A stretch of DNA of 64,000 nt from the IMG/VR virus record IMGVR_UViG_3300017917_001336, positions 1 through 64,000 of that record; one strand, 5' to 3'. This stretch comes from a virus. Below, piece after piece: positions 1-9,245 of this stretch. The notes under the pieces were generated by a model that saw only the letters and a list, made by a program, of their open reading frames with translations, did not search any database and was not told where the DNA came from. A program made the translations under genes and the position numbers. Every line of letters begins with the position of its first letter. The stretch's first letter is position 1.

Positions 1-30
1 TAAGCAAACTCCAATAACAAGGAGAATCAC

Positions 31-1128
31 ATGTTGGATGCACTAAAAACGTTATTTGAAAACAATGTGATTTCTGAAGAGATCAAAGAGTCTATTGAGG
101 CAGCGTTCGCAGCTAAGATCAACGAAGCTAAAGAACAAGCTACTCAACAATTACGCGAAGAGTTTGCTCAAAAATATGAGCACGACAAGCAAACAATGAT
201 TGAAGCTGTTGACCGTATGGTTACTGATCAATTATCAACTGAGCTTGTTGAATTTGCCGACGATCGTAAGCAACTATCCGAAATGAAAGTCAAGTATGCT
301 AAGAAGATGCAAGCAGATAGCAAAATGATGAAGGAATTCGTTTCTCGTCAACTAGCTGCCGAAGTCAAAGAGCTACATGAAGATCAAGTAGTTATGGCTG
401 ACAAGTTTGGTAAATTAGAACAATTCGTAGTAGAGGCTCTGGCTCAAGAAATTACAGAGTTTTACAAAGATAAACAAGACTTGGCTGAAACCAAGGTACG
501 TTTAGTCCGTGAAGGACGTGAACAACTCAAGCAAGTAAAGGCACAGTTTGTACAACGTGCTGCTAAGATGGTTGAAGGTGTAGTTAACCAGAATCTACGT
601 TCTGAATTAACTTCATTGAAAGAAGACATTGAAGCTGCTCGTCGCGCAGATTTTGGCCGCAAGTTATTTGAAGCTTTTGCTTCAGAGTACCAATCAAGTT
701 ACTTGAATGAGAGATCAGAAACTGCAAAATTACTCAAGGTCATAGACATGAAGGAATTAGCTGTACAAGAGGCTGCACAAGCCGCTGAAGCAGCAAAAGC
801 TCTAGTAGAAAGTAAAGAAGCAGAAATTGCGACTTTGAAAGAAGCGCAAGAACGTAAAGAAATCATGAGTGAGTTACTTGCTCCGTTAAACTCGGAACAA
901 CGTGAAATCATGGGTGAGTTAATGGAGAGTGTGAAAACTTCAAAGCTAAATGAAAGTTTTGAAAAGTATCTCCCAGCTGTAATCGCTGGCAAAGCTCCGC
1001 AGAAGAAACAGGCACTTGTAGAGGCTAAAGAAATTACCGGAAATAAAGAAATTTCCAACAGCAATCGTAGCAGCGAGAACGACAATAACATTATTGACAT
1101 TCGTCGCCTTGCTGGACTAAAAATTTAA
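31..1128 (+). CDS. 22: Prohead core scaffolding protein (T4 gp22-like)
   Basis: A 365-residue protein that is almost entirely charged, Glu/Lys/Gln/Ala-rich helix with very little Gly or Pro over the first 290 residues, as expected of a coiled-coil scaffold. It lies directly upstream of the major capsid gene with a 12 nt gap, the same order as T4 genes 22-23. In T4, gp22 forms the inner core of the prohead and is cut into small peptides by the gp21 protease during maturation. Several L-x-E tripeptides that could be such cleavage sites are visible. The start has a strong ribosome binding site, GGAG at 21-24. The call rests on composition and synteny more than on a diagnostic motif. Confidence 0.86.
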   Translation: MLDALKTLFENNVISEEIKESIEAAFAAKINEAKEQATQQLREEFAQKYEHDKQTMIEAVDRMVTDQLSTELVEFADDRKQLSEMKVKYAKKMQADSKMMKEFVSRQLAAEVKELHEDQVVMADKFGKLEQFVVEALAQEITEFYKDKQDLAETKVRLVREGREQLKQVKAQFVQRAAKMVEGVVNQNLRSELTSLKEDIEAARRADFGRKLFEAFASEYQSSYLNERSETAKLLKVIDMKELAVQEAAQAAEAAKALVESKEAEIATLKEAQERKEIMSELLAPLNSEQREIMGELMESVKTSKLNESFEKYLPAVIAGKAPQKKQALVEAKEITGNKEISNSNRSSENDNNIIDIRRLAGLKI

Positions 1129-1140
1129 GGAGAAATTTAA

Positions 1141-2301
1141 ATGTCAGAACTACTAAATGGCCGTTGGGCAGAGACTAAAGAAGCTCTTTTAGAAGGCCTA
1201 CAAGGCACTAAAAAATCTGTAATGGGCGTTACATTAGAAAACACACGTAAGTATCTAATGGAATCACCAACAGCAGGTGCCACTTCTGCCGGCAACGTCG
1301 CAACATTAAACCGCGTGATTCTTCCAGTAATCCGTCGTGTTATGCCAACAGTTATCGCTAACGAGTTGGTAGGTGTACAACCAATGACTGGTCCAGTGGG
1401 TCAGATCCATACTCTACGTGTTCGTTACGCTGATAGCGGAACTGGCGTAGTAGCTGGTGAAGAGGCACTAAGCCCATTCAAGATCGCTGAAGCTTATTCA
1501 GGTAATGATTCAGCTACAGCAAAAGCAGCTTCTACAGCAACTCTTGAAGGTGCTGCTGGTAAGCGTATGTCAATTCAAATCTTGAAACAAACTGTCGAGG
1601 CTAAAACTCGTAAGTTAAGCGCAAGATGGACATTCGAAGCCGCTCAAGACGCACAAGCTCAGCAAGGTATTGATATCGAAGCTGAAGTTATGGCTGCTTT
1701 AGCACAAGAAATCACAGCTGAAATTGACCAAGAAATTCTAGCTTCTTTAGCTAGTTTAGCTGGTACAGCAGTTGAAAGCTATGACCAAAACGCAGTTAGC
1801 GGTACAGCTACATTCGTTGGTGATGAACACGCAGCTCTTGCAGTTCAAATCAACCGTGTTGCTAACTTGATCGCTCAGCGTACACGTCGTGGTGCAGGTA
1901 ACTGGGCAGTTGTTTCGCCATTCGCGTTAACAATTCTTCAGTCTGCAACAACTTCAGCTTTTGCACGTACTACAGAAGGTACATTTGAAGCACCTACAAA
2001 CACCAAGTTTGTTGGTACATTAAACAACGCAATGAAAGTTTACGTTAACACATACGCAACTGACAGCACAGACGTGTTGATTGGTTACAAAGGTGCTAGC
2101 GAATCTGACGCTGCAGCATTCTATTGCCCATACATTCCATTGATGAGCAGTGGTGTTGTGTTAGATCCATCAACTTTCGAACCAGTCGTATCATTCATGA
2201 CACGTTATGGTTATGTTGAGTTGAGCAATACTGCTTCTTCTCTAGGTAACGCAGCTGACTACCTAGGTCGTGTAAGCATTAGCAACGTTTCTTTCAAGTA
2301 A
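1141..2301 (+). CDS. 23: Major capsid protein (T4 gp23-like)
   Basis: A 386-residue HK97-fold capsid protein that builds the hexamers of the head. The N-terminal third has the T4-type gp23 pattern: a charged N-terminal segment, then a run around residues 55-80 containing LNRVILPVIRRVMP and the phrase VGVQPMTGPVGQI. The size fits marine T4-like gp23 proteins, which are shorter than the 521 residues of T4. Residues 39-41 (LME) match the L/I-x-E gp21 protease consensus, so the mature chain probably starts at Ser42; this is an inference. It follows gp22, has AAGGAG 8 nt before the ATG, and is followed by a hairpin terminator. Expected to be the most abundant virion protein. Confidence 0.95.
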   Translation: MSELLNGRWAETKEALLEGLQGTKKSVMGVTLENTRKYLMESPTAGATSAGNVATLNRVILPVIRRVMPTVIANELVGVQPMTGPVGQIHTLRVRYADSGTGVVAGEEALSPFKIAEAYSGNDSATAKAASTATLEGAAGKRMSIQILKQTVEAKTRKLSARWTFEAAQDAQAQQGIDIEAEVMAALAQEITAEIDQEILASLASLAGTAVESYDQNAVSGTATFVGDEHAALAVQINRVANLIAQRTRRGAGNWAVVSPFALTILQSATTSAFARTTEGTFEAPTNTKFVGTLNNAMKVYVNTYATDSTDVLIGYKGASESDAAAFYCPYIPLMSSGVVLDPSTFEPVVSFMTRYGYVELSNTASSLGNAADYLGRVSISNVSFK

Positions 2302-2326
2302 TTCGTTACTTAAAGTTAACCAAATT

Positions 2327-2351
2327 AAAGGGCTCTTTGGAGCCCTTTCTC
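2327..2351 (+). terminator. Intrinsic terminator after the capsid gene
   Basis: A 9 bp perfect stem, AAAGGGCTC / GAGCCCTTT, closes a 4 nt loop and is followed by a T-rich stretch (TTTCTCTT). It lies 25 nt after the gp23 stop and just before a late promoter, so it separates the capsid unit from the following unit. Confidence 0.85.
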
Positions 2352-2358
2352 TTGAATG

Positions 2359-2366
2359 GCTAAATA
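2359..2366 (+). promoter_or_regulatory. T4-type late promoter (GCTAAATA)
   Basis: GCTAAATAC is a close relative of the T4 late -10 consensus TATAAATA, which is read by the phage sigma factor gp55. It sits in the intergenic space between the gp23 terminator and the next gene, 77 nt before that ATG. The same 8-mer recurs before other units in this window. Its leader contains two small hairpins (2377-2388 and 2394-2408). Confidence 0.72.
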
Positions 2367-2443
2367 CAATGTCATGCTCAATAATGAGTTTATGCAGAAT
2401 CCCTCTGCGTATGACCTAGAACGTCACTTTAAGGAGAAAACAA

Positions 2444-3451
2444 ATGGGACGTCCATTAAACAAAAAATATTTTGGTAACCGTAATATCGGTTCATCAAGC
2501 ACAACTGCCGATAATGGTATCGGCGGTGAAGGTCTAGCAAGTATTAGCAATCCAGCTGGCGGAGTTGGTAGTTTTGTTGTTAGCAACACATATAAAAACT
2601 TTCCACTATTAAACATTGGCGCTCCTAATTTACCAGGCGGCGTACAAGCTACTGCTGATGTTGTATTTGAAATTGATACAGTAACATACGCATCAGGCGG
2701 GCAAACAAACGCCGATTACGTAGCAGGTCTTTCAACTAGCATCACTGGATTAGGTGGTGGCGCAGTTGTTCGCATTGTTGAAACAGCTAGCAAAGTTACA
2801 TCAGTTGACTTAGTTGGTGGCGATCGTGGCGAGTTCCGTCGCGGTGATGCATTTGACGGTACTGGTATTACAACATTCCAAGTTTTACAAGCACCGAATC
2901 CTGGTACAGATTTACAAATTAACATTACATTCCGTGTTAAGAGTATTACTATTGTTGAAAAAGGATCTGGATACACAACAGCTCCTGCTTTATCATGGAG
3001 TGGTCACACATTTACCGGACAAACAAGTCCAAGTTTAAATGCTGTAACTCTAACTACTGATAGCGGCTCAGCAGGTAGTTCAACAAATCAAGAAAACGCT
3101 ATCATTTGTACAGCATTTATTCCAGCAGCTAATGGCGGAACACAAGCATTAACAGGCGATATTGTTAAGCAAACTAACGATCGTCGTTACAAAGTTAAAA
3201 CATCAGAAGGCACAGGTATTTGCCAATTGGTCACTGATGGTGTTGCTAACGCTGCAGGTGAAATTTCTATCAAAGCTACTGACAGCGATGGCGGAAACTA
3301 TCTAGTTGCTAAGTTAACAAGTCGTAAAGCAGTATTAGTTCCATCGGCATTAGGTGGCTCAGCTGGTACACAATTTGCTAGCGGTACAAGTGTTCCTTGG
3401 ACATTTGGTTCAGCAGTTGAAGATTACAGCGTAACTATTGAAAACGCTTAA
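2444..3451 (+). CDS. Virion structural protein of the MGRPLNKKYFG type
   Basis: A 335-residue protein that begins MGRPLNKKYFGNRNIG, an N-terminus I recognise from structural proteins of marine T4-like phages. The first 60 residues are Gly/Ser-rich. Residues from about 60 are beta-rich and contain a phrase of the type GSGYTTAP (near residue 180) that also occurs in the giant fibres of this window. It has its own late promoter and a strong AAGGAG site 7 nt before the start. Position after gp23 suggests a high-copy head or neck surface protein, but this is inference. No catalytic motif is seen. Confidence 0.75.
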   Translation: MGRPLNKKYFGNRNIGSSSTTADNGIGGEGLASISNPAGGVGSFVVSNTYKNFPLLNIGAPNLPGGVQATADVVFEIDTVTYASGGQTNADYVAGLSTSITGLGGGAVVRIVETASKVTSVDLVGGDRGEFRRGDAFDGTGITTFQVLQAPNPGTDLQINITFRVKSITIVEKGSGYTTAPALSWSGHTFTGQTSPSLNAVTLTTDSGSAGSSTNQENAIICTAFIPAANGGTQALTGDIVKQTNDRRYKVKTSEGTGICQLVTDGVANAAGEISIKATDSDGGNYLVAKLTSRKAVLVPSALGGSAGTQFASGTSVPWTFGSAVEDYSVTIENA

Positions 3452-3459
3452 TTAATATA

Positions 3460-3475
3460 GGGGACTTCGGTCCCC
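3460..3475 (+). terminator. UUCG stem-loop in the gap after the structural gene
   Basis: A perfect 6 bp stem GGGGAC / GTCCCC closes a TTCG tetraloop, one of the most stable RNA loops known. It falls 9 nt after a stop codon and 15 nt before the next start. The downstream tract is not T-rich (TCTAAGG), so it may be a weak terminator or a 3'-end or processing element that protects the upstream mRNA. Confidence 0.6.
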
Positions 3476-3489
3476 TCTAAGGATAACAC

Positions 3490-4425
3490 ATGTCAAAGAT
3501 AGTAAAAGTTAGCGAAAGTGATTACAGATTAATTGTTAAACCAACTGGCACAATTACCTTAGATACAGGAGTTGAAGTTGGTACAGTTCGCATCACTGGC
3601 AATTTAGTAGTCGAAGGAACACAAACTACCGTTAACACAACTAACTTAGACATTGAAGATAATATTGTTCGTTTAAATAAAAACGAAACAGGAGCTGGAA
3701 TATCATTAGGCTTCTCAGGTTTAGAAATTGAACGTGGCACGCAAGCTAACGCTCAACTAGTGTATAAAGAAAGCACCGATAAATGGATTTTTCAGTACGA
3801 TGACAACAATTTAACTGGTATTACAGTTGGATCAGTTGGTACAAATCCAGGCAGTAATTTGTTGCTAGATATGCAAAACGGTAGCGGTACTGTTAGAATT
3901 ACTAACTCAACTAACTACGAATCTCGTGTAACAAACGATAACGACATTCCAACTAAAAAGTATTTAGACAATTATGTGTCTGCAGGCTTAGTAGTAACTG
4001 GGCAAGCTGACGTTGACAGAATTTATAAGGGTGCAGGCTTCCCAGTATCCATCCAAACTGAAATTATTGCAGATTTAAGTAAGTTACAATTTTTAATAAG
4101 ATCAGGCGGAACGTTAAATCAACGAGCACAAATAACTAGTATTGGTTTAGATGTTGACGAAGTTAACTTATATGGTAATACTGTTCAAAGTACAAGTATT
4201 GCTAATAACTTAAGACTATACGCAACAAATACTCACATTGAAGTTGATGGAGTTTTAAACTTAAAAAATCAAGGTTCTGCACCAACAGGTACCGGCGGTA
4301 CAAACAGAGTGTACTCGCAATCAACCATGGGTCCTGGTAAGAGCGGATTATTTTTTGTAAATAGCACACTATCAGATGAGCTGGTAGCTAAAAATAGAGC
4401 ATTACTGTTTAGTATGTTATTTTAA
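3490..4425 (+). CDS. Fibre-like virion structural protein
   Basis: A 311-residue protein with a short N-terminal region, then a beta-rich segment (about residues 28-80) with the sequence GNLVVEGTQTTVNTTNLDIE. A closely related segment occurs in the 53.6 kb fibre gene (GNLQVDGTTTTINSTTLIV). These Asn/Thr/Gly-rich strand repeats are typical of trimeric phage fibre shafts. The phrase IPTKKYLDNYV near residue 157 resembles the PTxxAI/KxY segment near the C-termini of the giant fibres here. It is likely a fibre or collar component; the attachment site is unknown. Starts 10 nt after AAGGAT. Confidence 0.7.
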   Translation: MSKIVKVSESDYRLIVKPTGTITLDTGVEVGTVRITGNLVVEGTQTTVNTTNLDIEDNIVRLNKNETGAGISLGFSGLEIERGTQANAQLVYKESTDKWIFQYDDNNLTGITVGSVGTNPGSNLLLDMQNGSGTVRITNSTNYESRVTNDNDIPTKKYLDNYVSAGLVVTGQADVDRIYKGAGFPVSIQTEIIADLSKLQFLIRSGGTLNQRAQITSIGLDVDEVNLYGNTVQSTSIANNLRLYATNTHIEVDGVLNLKNQGSAPTGTGGTNRVYSQSTMGPGKSGLFFVNSTLSDELVAKNRALLFSMLF

Positions 4426-4434
4426 GGATAGAAT

Positions 4435-4782
4435 ATGGCAATAGCAAATTATGAAGTAACTACAACAGCAGCTGCAGCATACACAAGCAGTGGTGCAAAA
4501 GCAATCACAAGCATTATTGTTTGTAACAAAGCAATATATAACCCAAGCAACCCTACAGCAGGATTAACTAATTTATATTTGTATGCTGTTCCAGCTGCAG
4601 ATGTTGCGGGCGGCGTATTAGACAAACATTTAATTGTTAACGGTTTACCTATTCCAGCAGGAGAAACAGTAAGTCTTGATCAAGAAAAGTTAGTGTTAGA
4701 CAACGGAGATGCACTTTTTGCTAAATCAGAAAATGCGCTAACTGCAAATTTAGTAATGACTGTAAGTACATTGGCTGTGTAA
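4435..4782 (+). CDS. Small virion-associated protein, unknown function
   Basis: A 115-residue protein, N-terminally Ala/Thr-rich and beta-strand-like throughout, with no Cys motif, no signal peptide and no enzyme motif. It resembles in size and texture the small structural proteins at 14066 and 34254 (each about 115 residues, beginning with short Thr-rich strands and containing an xVxxGExLxL-type phrase). These may be one family of small beta-sandwich joining proteins that pair with the neighbouring fibre genes. That relationship is inferred from pattern only. Starts 9 nt after the previous stop, with AAGGAT upstream. Confidence 0.6.
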   Translation: MAIANYEVTTTAAAAYTSSGAKAITSIIVCNKAIYNPSNPTAGLTNLYLYAVPAADVAGGVLDKHLIVNGLPIPAGETVSLDQEKLVLDNGDALFAKSENALTANLVMTVSTLAV

Positions 4783-4783
4783 T

Positions 4784-5326
4784 ATGAGATATTTAAGACA
4801 ACAAAACATCAATCGTAGAGCACCATACGATCAACGTTTGTATGTTGATATGACAAACAGTATTGTCATGACTACAACAAACAATATGTTAATGCCTGTT
4901 GGAACAACTGTTCAACGTCCGGTTAGTCCTGTTGACGGAATGATTCGTTACAACTCAGATATTACAACAGGCGGTGAAGTTGAAGTGTTTCAAAACGGGA
5001 TATGGCGCAGCTTACGATTTAAAGAATCAACACAAATTACAAAACAATCATTTACCGGTGACGGAGTAACTAGTGTCTTTGGGCCGTTAAGCCCACAACC
5101 TCCAACAGTAATACAAAGTGGAGCTACTTGGTCTGGAGACAATTTAATAGTTATTGTTGGCGGCGTTTATCAAGTTTATAATACAAACTACTTAATTGAG
5201 CAAGGTACAGCACTAGGCGCACCATACGATACCGGGCCAGATGCGTCAAAATTCTACATCCATTTTACATCAGCATCCCCAGGAGGCACAACCCCAATAA
5301 CTATTTTAAGCGGGTTTGATCAGTAA
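4784..5326 (+). CDS. Short fibre-like structural protein with PVxGMIRYN module
   Basis: A 180-residue protein whose residues 40-72 contain QRPVSPVDGMIRYNSD, then an EVFQNGIWRSL segment. This QRP-x-P-x-GMIRYN ... W module recurs at several sites in the window (C-terminal parts of the genes at 5341 and 9246, N-terminus of the gene at 41889) and is widespread in marine phage fibres. The remainder is a beta-rich domain (residues 80-180) with the phrase SFTGDGVTSVFGP. Its ATG lies 1 nt after the upstream stop, so translation is probably coupled. No receptor or partner can be named. Confidence 0.65.
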   Translation: MRYLRQQNINRRAPYDQRLYVDMTNSIVMTTTNNMLMPVGTTVQRPVSPVDGMIRYNSDITTGGEVEVFQNGIWRSLRFKESTQITKQSFTGDGVTSVFGPLSPQPPTVIQSGATWSGDNLIVIVGGVYQVYNTNYLIEQGTALGAPYDTGPDASKFYIHFTSASPGGTTPITILSGFDQ

Positions 5327-5340
5327 TATCAGGAGGCAGT

Positions 5341-8300
5341 ATGCCAGTACCTTTAGAAAACGCAGTAGCATTAGGTAGAATTGGCGGTCCTCTTCTTGCT
5401 GAAAATTTAATTAGAAAAAATACTGGGCTAGGTGAAGAAAACCTAGCATTTCACAATACTAGTGACACTGATAACATTTTATATCTTAATGTTATAGATG
5501 GCAAGATTGGTATAAACACAGATAATCCACAAGCTGAGTTAGAAGTTGCATCAAGCATACGTTCAACAGACTATCTAACATCATCGGCATCCATTGCAAA
5601 GTTTTCTATTAGTACCAATAGAATTATAAATCCGTTTGCGGGTGTTAATGGAAAAATATTCATTTCTCCTAATCAATTATTAGATCCTACAATTCAGGGT
5701 CCTCGCTTTGAAACATTGAATTTAGGTTTAGACGATAAGTTAATTGAAAATTTTACTCTCAATAGTGACATTAATTTAAACCCAAACGGTACAGGCCAAG
5801 TTTATATTACAACGTCTGAGCTAGTAGTAAACGGTGATTTAACAGTAACAGGCAAGGCAACATGGGATGGTAACTTAGTTACTATTGGTAATAGCGATTC
5901 AGACAATGTTGTGTTTAACGCTGATGTTAACAGTAACATTATTCCCGATGACAATGAAACGTGGACTTTAGGTTCTGCACAACAAAGTTGGAATAATTTA
6001 TATGTTAAGAATCTTATTGCAAACGACATAACTGCAAACAGTTCTTATATTGCAAACAGCATTGATCTTTTACTTGAACAAGGTAAAACTATATACGTTT
6101 CTGTAAACGGTAGTGATACTTCTGCAGGAACACATGAACACGGTACATATCGTACAATTAAACATGCACTAAGTCAAGCAACATCTGGAGACTCTGTAGT
6201 TATATTTCCAGGAGTATATGAAGAAGAATTTCCGTTAACTGTTCTATCCGGCGTTAGTGTTAACGGCGCAGGCATTAGATCAGTAACTGTTGTACCAACA
6301 TTGGCAACTAACACAAATAATGCATTTTTGCTTAACGGTGATACAACTGTTAGCAATTTAACAGTTAAAGATTTTTATCAGGGATATGCGTTTAGTTTTG
6401 TTACAAGTTTTACAGTACTAAACAGAAGCCCATATGTTCAAAACATTACAGTTATAACTTCAGGACCAAATGCAGGTAACGGTGCATTTATTGATGGTAG
6501 TTTAGCAAACAATTCTAGTAAAGAAGCAAGTATGTTGTTTCATAGTGTAACTATGATTATACCCGATGCAATTGGTATACATGCAACAAATGGTGCTCGA
6601 GTTGAATGGTTAAATTCATTTACCTACTATGCTAATAAGGGAATTTACCTAACACAAGGAAGTTCAGGCTTTGCAGGTTTAGGTTTAAAATTTGGTGCTG
6701 AATTACGCAGTATTGGATCTGCAAACGTATATGGTGTATACGGTGCAGTTGCAGACGGTGCTAGCACACTAGCTTACTTAATTGGACACAATTTTGCATA
6801 CATTGGTACTGGCCTTGACTCAACTAATGATCCTAAACTAGTAATACAAGCAAATGAAGTAGTAGAACAAAACAACGGTCATATCTATTATGAAAGTGTC
6901 GATCACCGTGGCGATATGCGTATTGGTGACATATTTTATATTAATCAAGAAACAGGCGCCGTAGTTTTTGATGCACAAGCTATTAACTTTTCTGCAGGCG
7001 GGTACATTGCACTAGAGAGTCCGACTAGCTCAGTGTATATAGACGCAACACAAGTTAACGTTGGAAATATCAATATACACGATAACAATATTGATAGTTT
7101 AATTGGTCCAGTTAATTTTGCCGCATCGTCTGGAAAAATATATCTTAATACTGATATAACAGTTACTGGTAACTTAGATATAACTGGATCTATTACAGTT
7201 AGCGGAAATGTTTTCTTAGGTGACAATTCGTTAGATACTATCCAAATATTTCCAAAAATTAGTCAAAACTTAGAACCAGACGTTACAAACACATATTCTT
7301 TAGGGTTAGGGGGAGTAACACCAAAAACTTGGCGTACTTTATACCTAGCGGATAGTTTAAATGTTGATAACGTTCTAGAACTAAAAAATAACACCATTTC
7401 AACTCTTACAACAAACACTAATTTAGAATTAAAAGCTGCTGGCACAGGTATTATTAATGTCACTACAACTGATGTAGAAATTACTAATAATTTAACTGTT
7501 AATGGCCTAGCTGAAGATTCTAATTTTGCAGATATTGGAATTACTGGATTATTAGATATAACAGGAGCGTGGGGTCAAACAGGCAATGCGCTCCGTGACG
7601 GATATACAGATATTTCAGGATGGTTAAAAGTTAATGGGCCAAATGTTGTACAATTTGAAGACATACAAATATCTAATAATACTATTACAACTACAGTTGG
7701 GAATAATGATTTAGAACTTTCTGCAAGCGGGTTAGGTATTGTTAAAACTATCCTGAGCGACGTAGAAATTACTAATAATTTAGATGTTTACGGTGACGGA
7801 TTTTTTAATTCTTTAGAAATATTAAACGGCATTCAAGTAACAGATGTTAATATTGACGACATTTATATTGTTGGCAATTCTATTACTACTACTGTACTTG
7901 ATGAAGATTTAATATTGTCAGCGAACGGCACCGGAGTTATAAAAGTAACAAATACTGACGTAGATATTCCAAATAACTTAACAATAGGAAACAATCTAAC
8001 AGTTAACGGTGATTCGTCATTCCAATTTTTAGAAATTGATGGCACAACTACGCTAGTTGGTAATGTTGATCAAACTGGTAATATGTATGTTACTGGAAAT
8101 TACCAAGGCGGCAATATTGTTGTGTTGCCTCCTAGCTGGGCAGAATCAGCACAAATAAAATTACAAGGTAGTTCAATTAGTGTAAAGCCAACTAATACTG
8201 ATTTAGAATTACTTGCTAACGGAACTGGTGGTGTTATTTTTGATAGACAGCTTAAAATTACCGCCAACAAAATCAGCAATATTTTTGATGTCAATGACAT

Positions 8301-9108
8301 TACATTATCGTTTAATAACATTTTAACAACTGAAGACGGACAAATTTTAATACTTGAAGACGAAACTGATTCATTGCTTGCAGATACTAAAATTGACGGC
8401 GACTTGTCAATTATATTTGAGCCAAACGGGATAGGTAATGTAATTATTAATTCAACTAAGGCGCTAGCAATAGCAGTTGGTACTGCTGTACTAGAAAGAG
8501 TTGGTGAAATTAGACAAAATACTGATGGGGTTTACGAAGGATACTCAAATAACAGTAATGTTAGTTTTACTGGAATTTATGACACAGATCATAACACTTA
8601 CATAACAGCAGAACTAACACCTGGTGCAAACGATAACACTATAAGAATGTTTGTAAACAACAGTTTAAAATCTTACATTGATACAAATAAACTTTACAAT
8701 AATGTTTTACACGTTGATAGTGTTAGCATTACAAATAATACTATTACTAATTTAAACAACGCTAACGATTTAAGATTTGTAACATCGGGTACTGGTGTAA
8801 CTAGTTTTAACGGAGTATATTTTAAAGATAACAGCATTAGTAATTCTCTTAATACTGCCCTAACTATCACAAGTACAGGAACTGGTTATGTTAAATTTGC
8901 TGGTACTAACGGAGTTGTAATTCCTGTAGGTGCAGATGTTGACAGACGCCTTGTTCCAGAAATTGGTGAAACCAGGTACAATACAGATAGAGACTATGTT
9001 GAGATTTTTGACGGTACATCATGGTTACCTGTAAACGGTGGCGGCAACGCAGCAACCGAAGAAGAGATCCAAGCAGAAACCAACCTTTGGGCGTTCATCT
9101 TAGGGTAA
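5341..9108 (+). CDS. Long tail-fibre-like protein with beta-helix domain
   Basis: 1255 residues. The N-terminus (LGRIGGPLLAENLIR, then LNVIDGKIGI) is shared with the next large gene and is probably the virion anchor. Residues about 250-540 form a pectate-lyase-like right-handed beta-helix, opening with YVSVNGSDTSAGTHEHGTY and containing ARVEWLNSFTYYANKG near 420. Residues 545-1040 are shaft repeats of the type TNTDLELxAxGTG ... ITNNLTV, at least five copies. The C-terminal 200 residues carry an ITAELTPGANDN segment and an ETRYNTDRDYVEIFDGTSW module. Beta-helix domains of this kind in phage fibres bind or cut surface polysaccharide; no catalytic residues could be assigned. AGGAGG lies just before the start. 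Confidence 0.8.
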   Translation: MPVPLENAVALGRIGGPLLAENLIRKNTGLGEENLAFHNTSDTDNILYLNVIDGKIGINTDNPQAELEVASSIRSTDYLTSSASIAKFSISTNRIINPFAGVNGKIFISPNQLLDPTIQGPRFETLNLGLDDKLIENFTLNSDINLNPNGTGQVYITTSELVVNGDLTVTGKATWDGNLVTIGNSDSDNVVFNADVNSNIIPDDNETWTLGSAQQSWNNLYVKNLIANDITANSSYIANSIDLLLEQGKTIYVSVNGSDTSAGTHEHGTYRTIKHALSQATSGDSVVIFPGVYEEEFPLTVLSGVSVNGAGIRSVTVVPTLATNTNNAFLLNGDTTVSNLTVKDFYQGYAFSFVTSFTVLNRSPYVQNITVITSGPNAGNGAFIDGSLANNSSKEASMLFHSVTMIIPDAIGIHATNGARVEWLNSFTYYANKGIYLTQGSSGFAGLGLKFGAELRSIGSANVYGVYGAVADGASTLAYLIGHNFAYIGTGLDSTNDPKLVIQANEVVEQNNGHIYYESVDHRGDMRIGDIFYINQETGAVVFDAQAINFSAGGYIALESPTSSVYIDATQVNVGNINIHDNNIDSLIGPVNFAASSGKIYLNTDITVTGNLDITGSITVSGNVFLGDNSLDTIQIFPKISQNLEPDVTNTYSLGLGGVTPKTWRTLYLADSLNVDNVLELKNNTISTLTTNTNLELKAAGTGIINVTTTDVEITNNLTVNGLAEDSNFADIGITGLLDITGAWGQTGNALRDGYTDISGWLKVNGPNVVQFEDIQISNNTITTTVGNNDLELSASGLGIVKTILSDVEITNNLDVYGDGFFNSLEILNGIQVTDVNIDDIYIVGNSITTTVLDEDLILSANGTGVIKVTNTDVDIPNNLTIGNNLTVNGDSSFQFLEIDGTTTLVGNVDQTGNMYVTGNYQGGNIVVLPPSWAESAQIKLQGSSISVKPTNTDLELLANGTGGVIFDRQLKITANKISNIFDVNDITLSFNNILTTEDGQILILEDETDSLLADTKIDGDLSIIFEPNGIGNVIINSTKALAIAVGTAVLERVGEIRQNTDGVYEGYSNNSNVSFTGIYDTDHNTYITAELTPGANDNTIRMFVNNSLKSYIDTNKLYNNVLHVDSVSITNNTITNLNNANDLRFVTSGTGVTSFNGVYFKDNSISNSLNTALTITSTGTGYVKFAGTNGVVIPVGADVDRRLVPEIGETRYNTDRDYVEIFDGTSWLPVNGGGNAATEEEIQAETNLWAFILG

Positions 9109-9120
9109 AAATCCAAATCA

Positions 9121-9128
9121 GCTAAATA
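9121..9128 (+). promoter_or_regulatory. T4-type late promoter (GCTAAATA)
   Basis: GCTAAATACT is identical in its core to the site at 2359. It lies 12 nt after the stop of the upstream fibre gene and 118 nt before the next ATG. Initiation would be expected near 9135, which puts the whole structured segment at 9143-9231 inside the 5' leader. Confidence 0.7.
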
Positions 9129-9142
9129 CTATTACTGTAAAG

Positions 9143-9231
9143 ACCCGACCAAGGTTTTTACGATATTAACCTGTGGTAAACCAGCATAGAGCCGAAAGGC
9201 TGAAAATTTGGTTAACGGTGAAACACCGGGT
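9143..9231 (+). promoter_or_regulatory. Compact structured 5' leader RNA
   Basis: The leader between the late promoter and the 1604-residue fibre gene has several nested complementary segments. TTAACC (9166-9171) pairs with GGTTAA (9210-9215), enclosing TGG-TAAA-CCA (9174-9183) and AGCC-GAAA-GGCT (9190-9201), the latter with a GNRA tetraloop. CGGTG-AAA-CACCG (9216-9228) follows directly, stacking on the first helix. ACCCG (9143-9147) can pair with CGGGT (9227-9231) as an alternative outer helix. No known riboswitch or ribozyme class was recognised. Pairing was done by eye. Confidence 0.5.
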
Positions 9232-9245
9232 ATTGAGGAGAGCTG

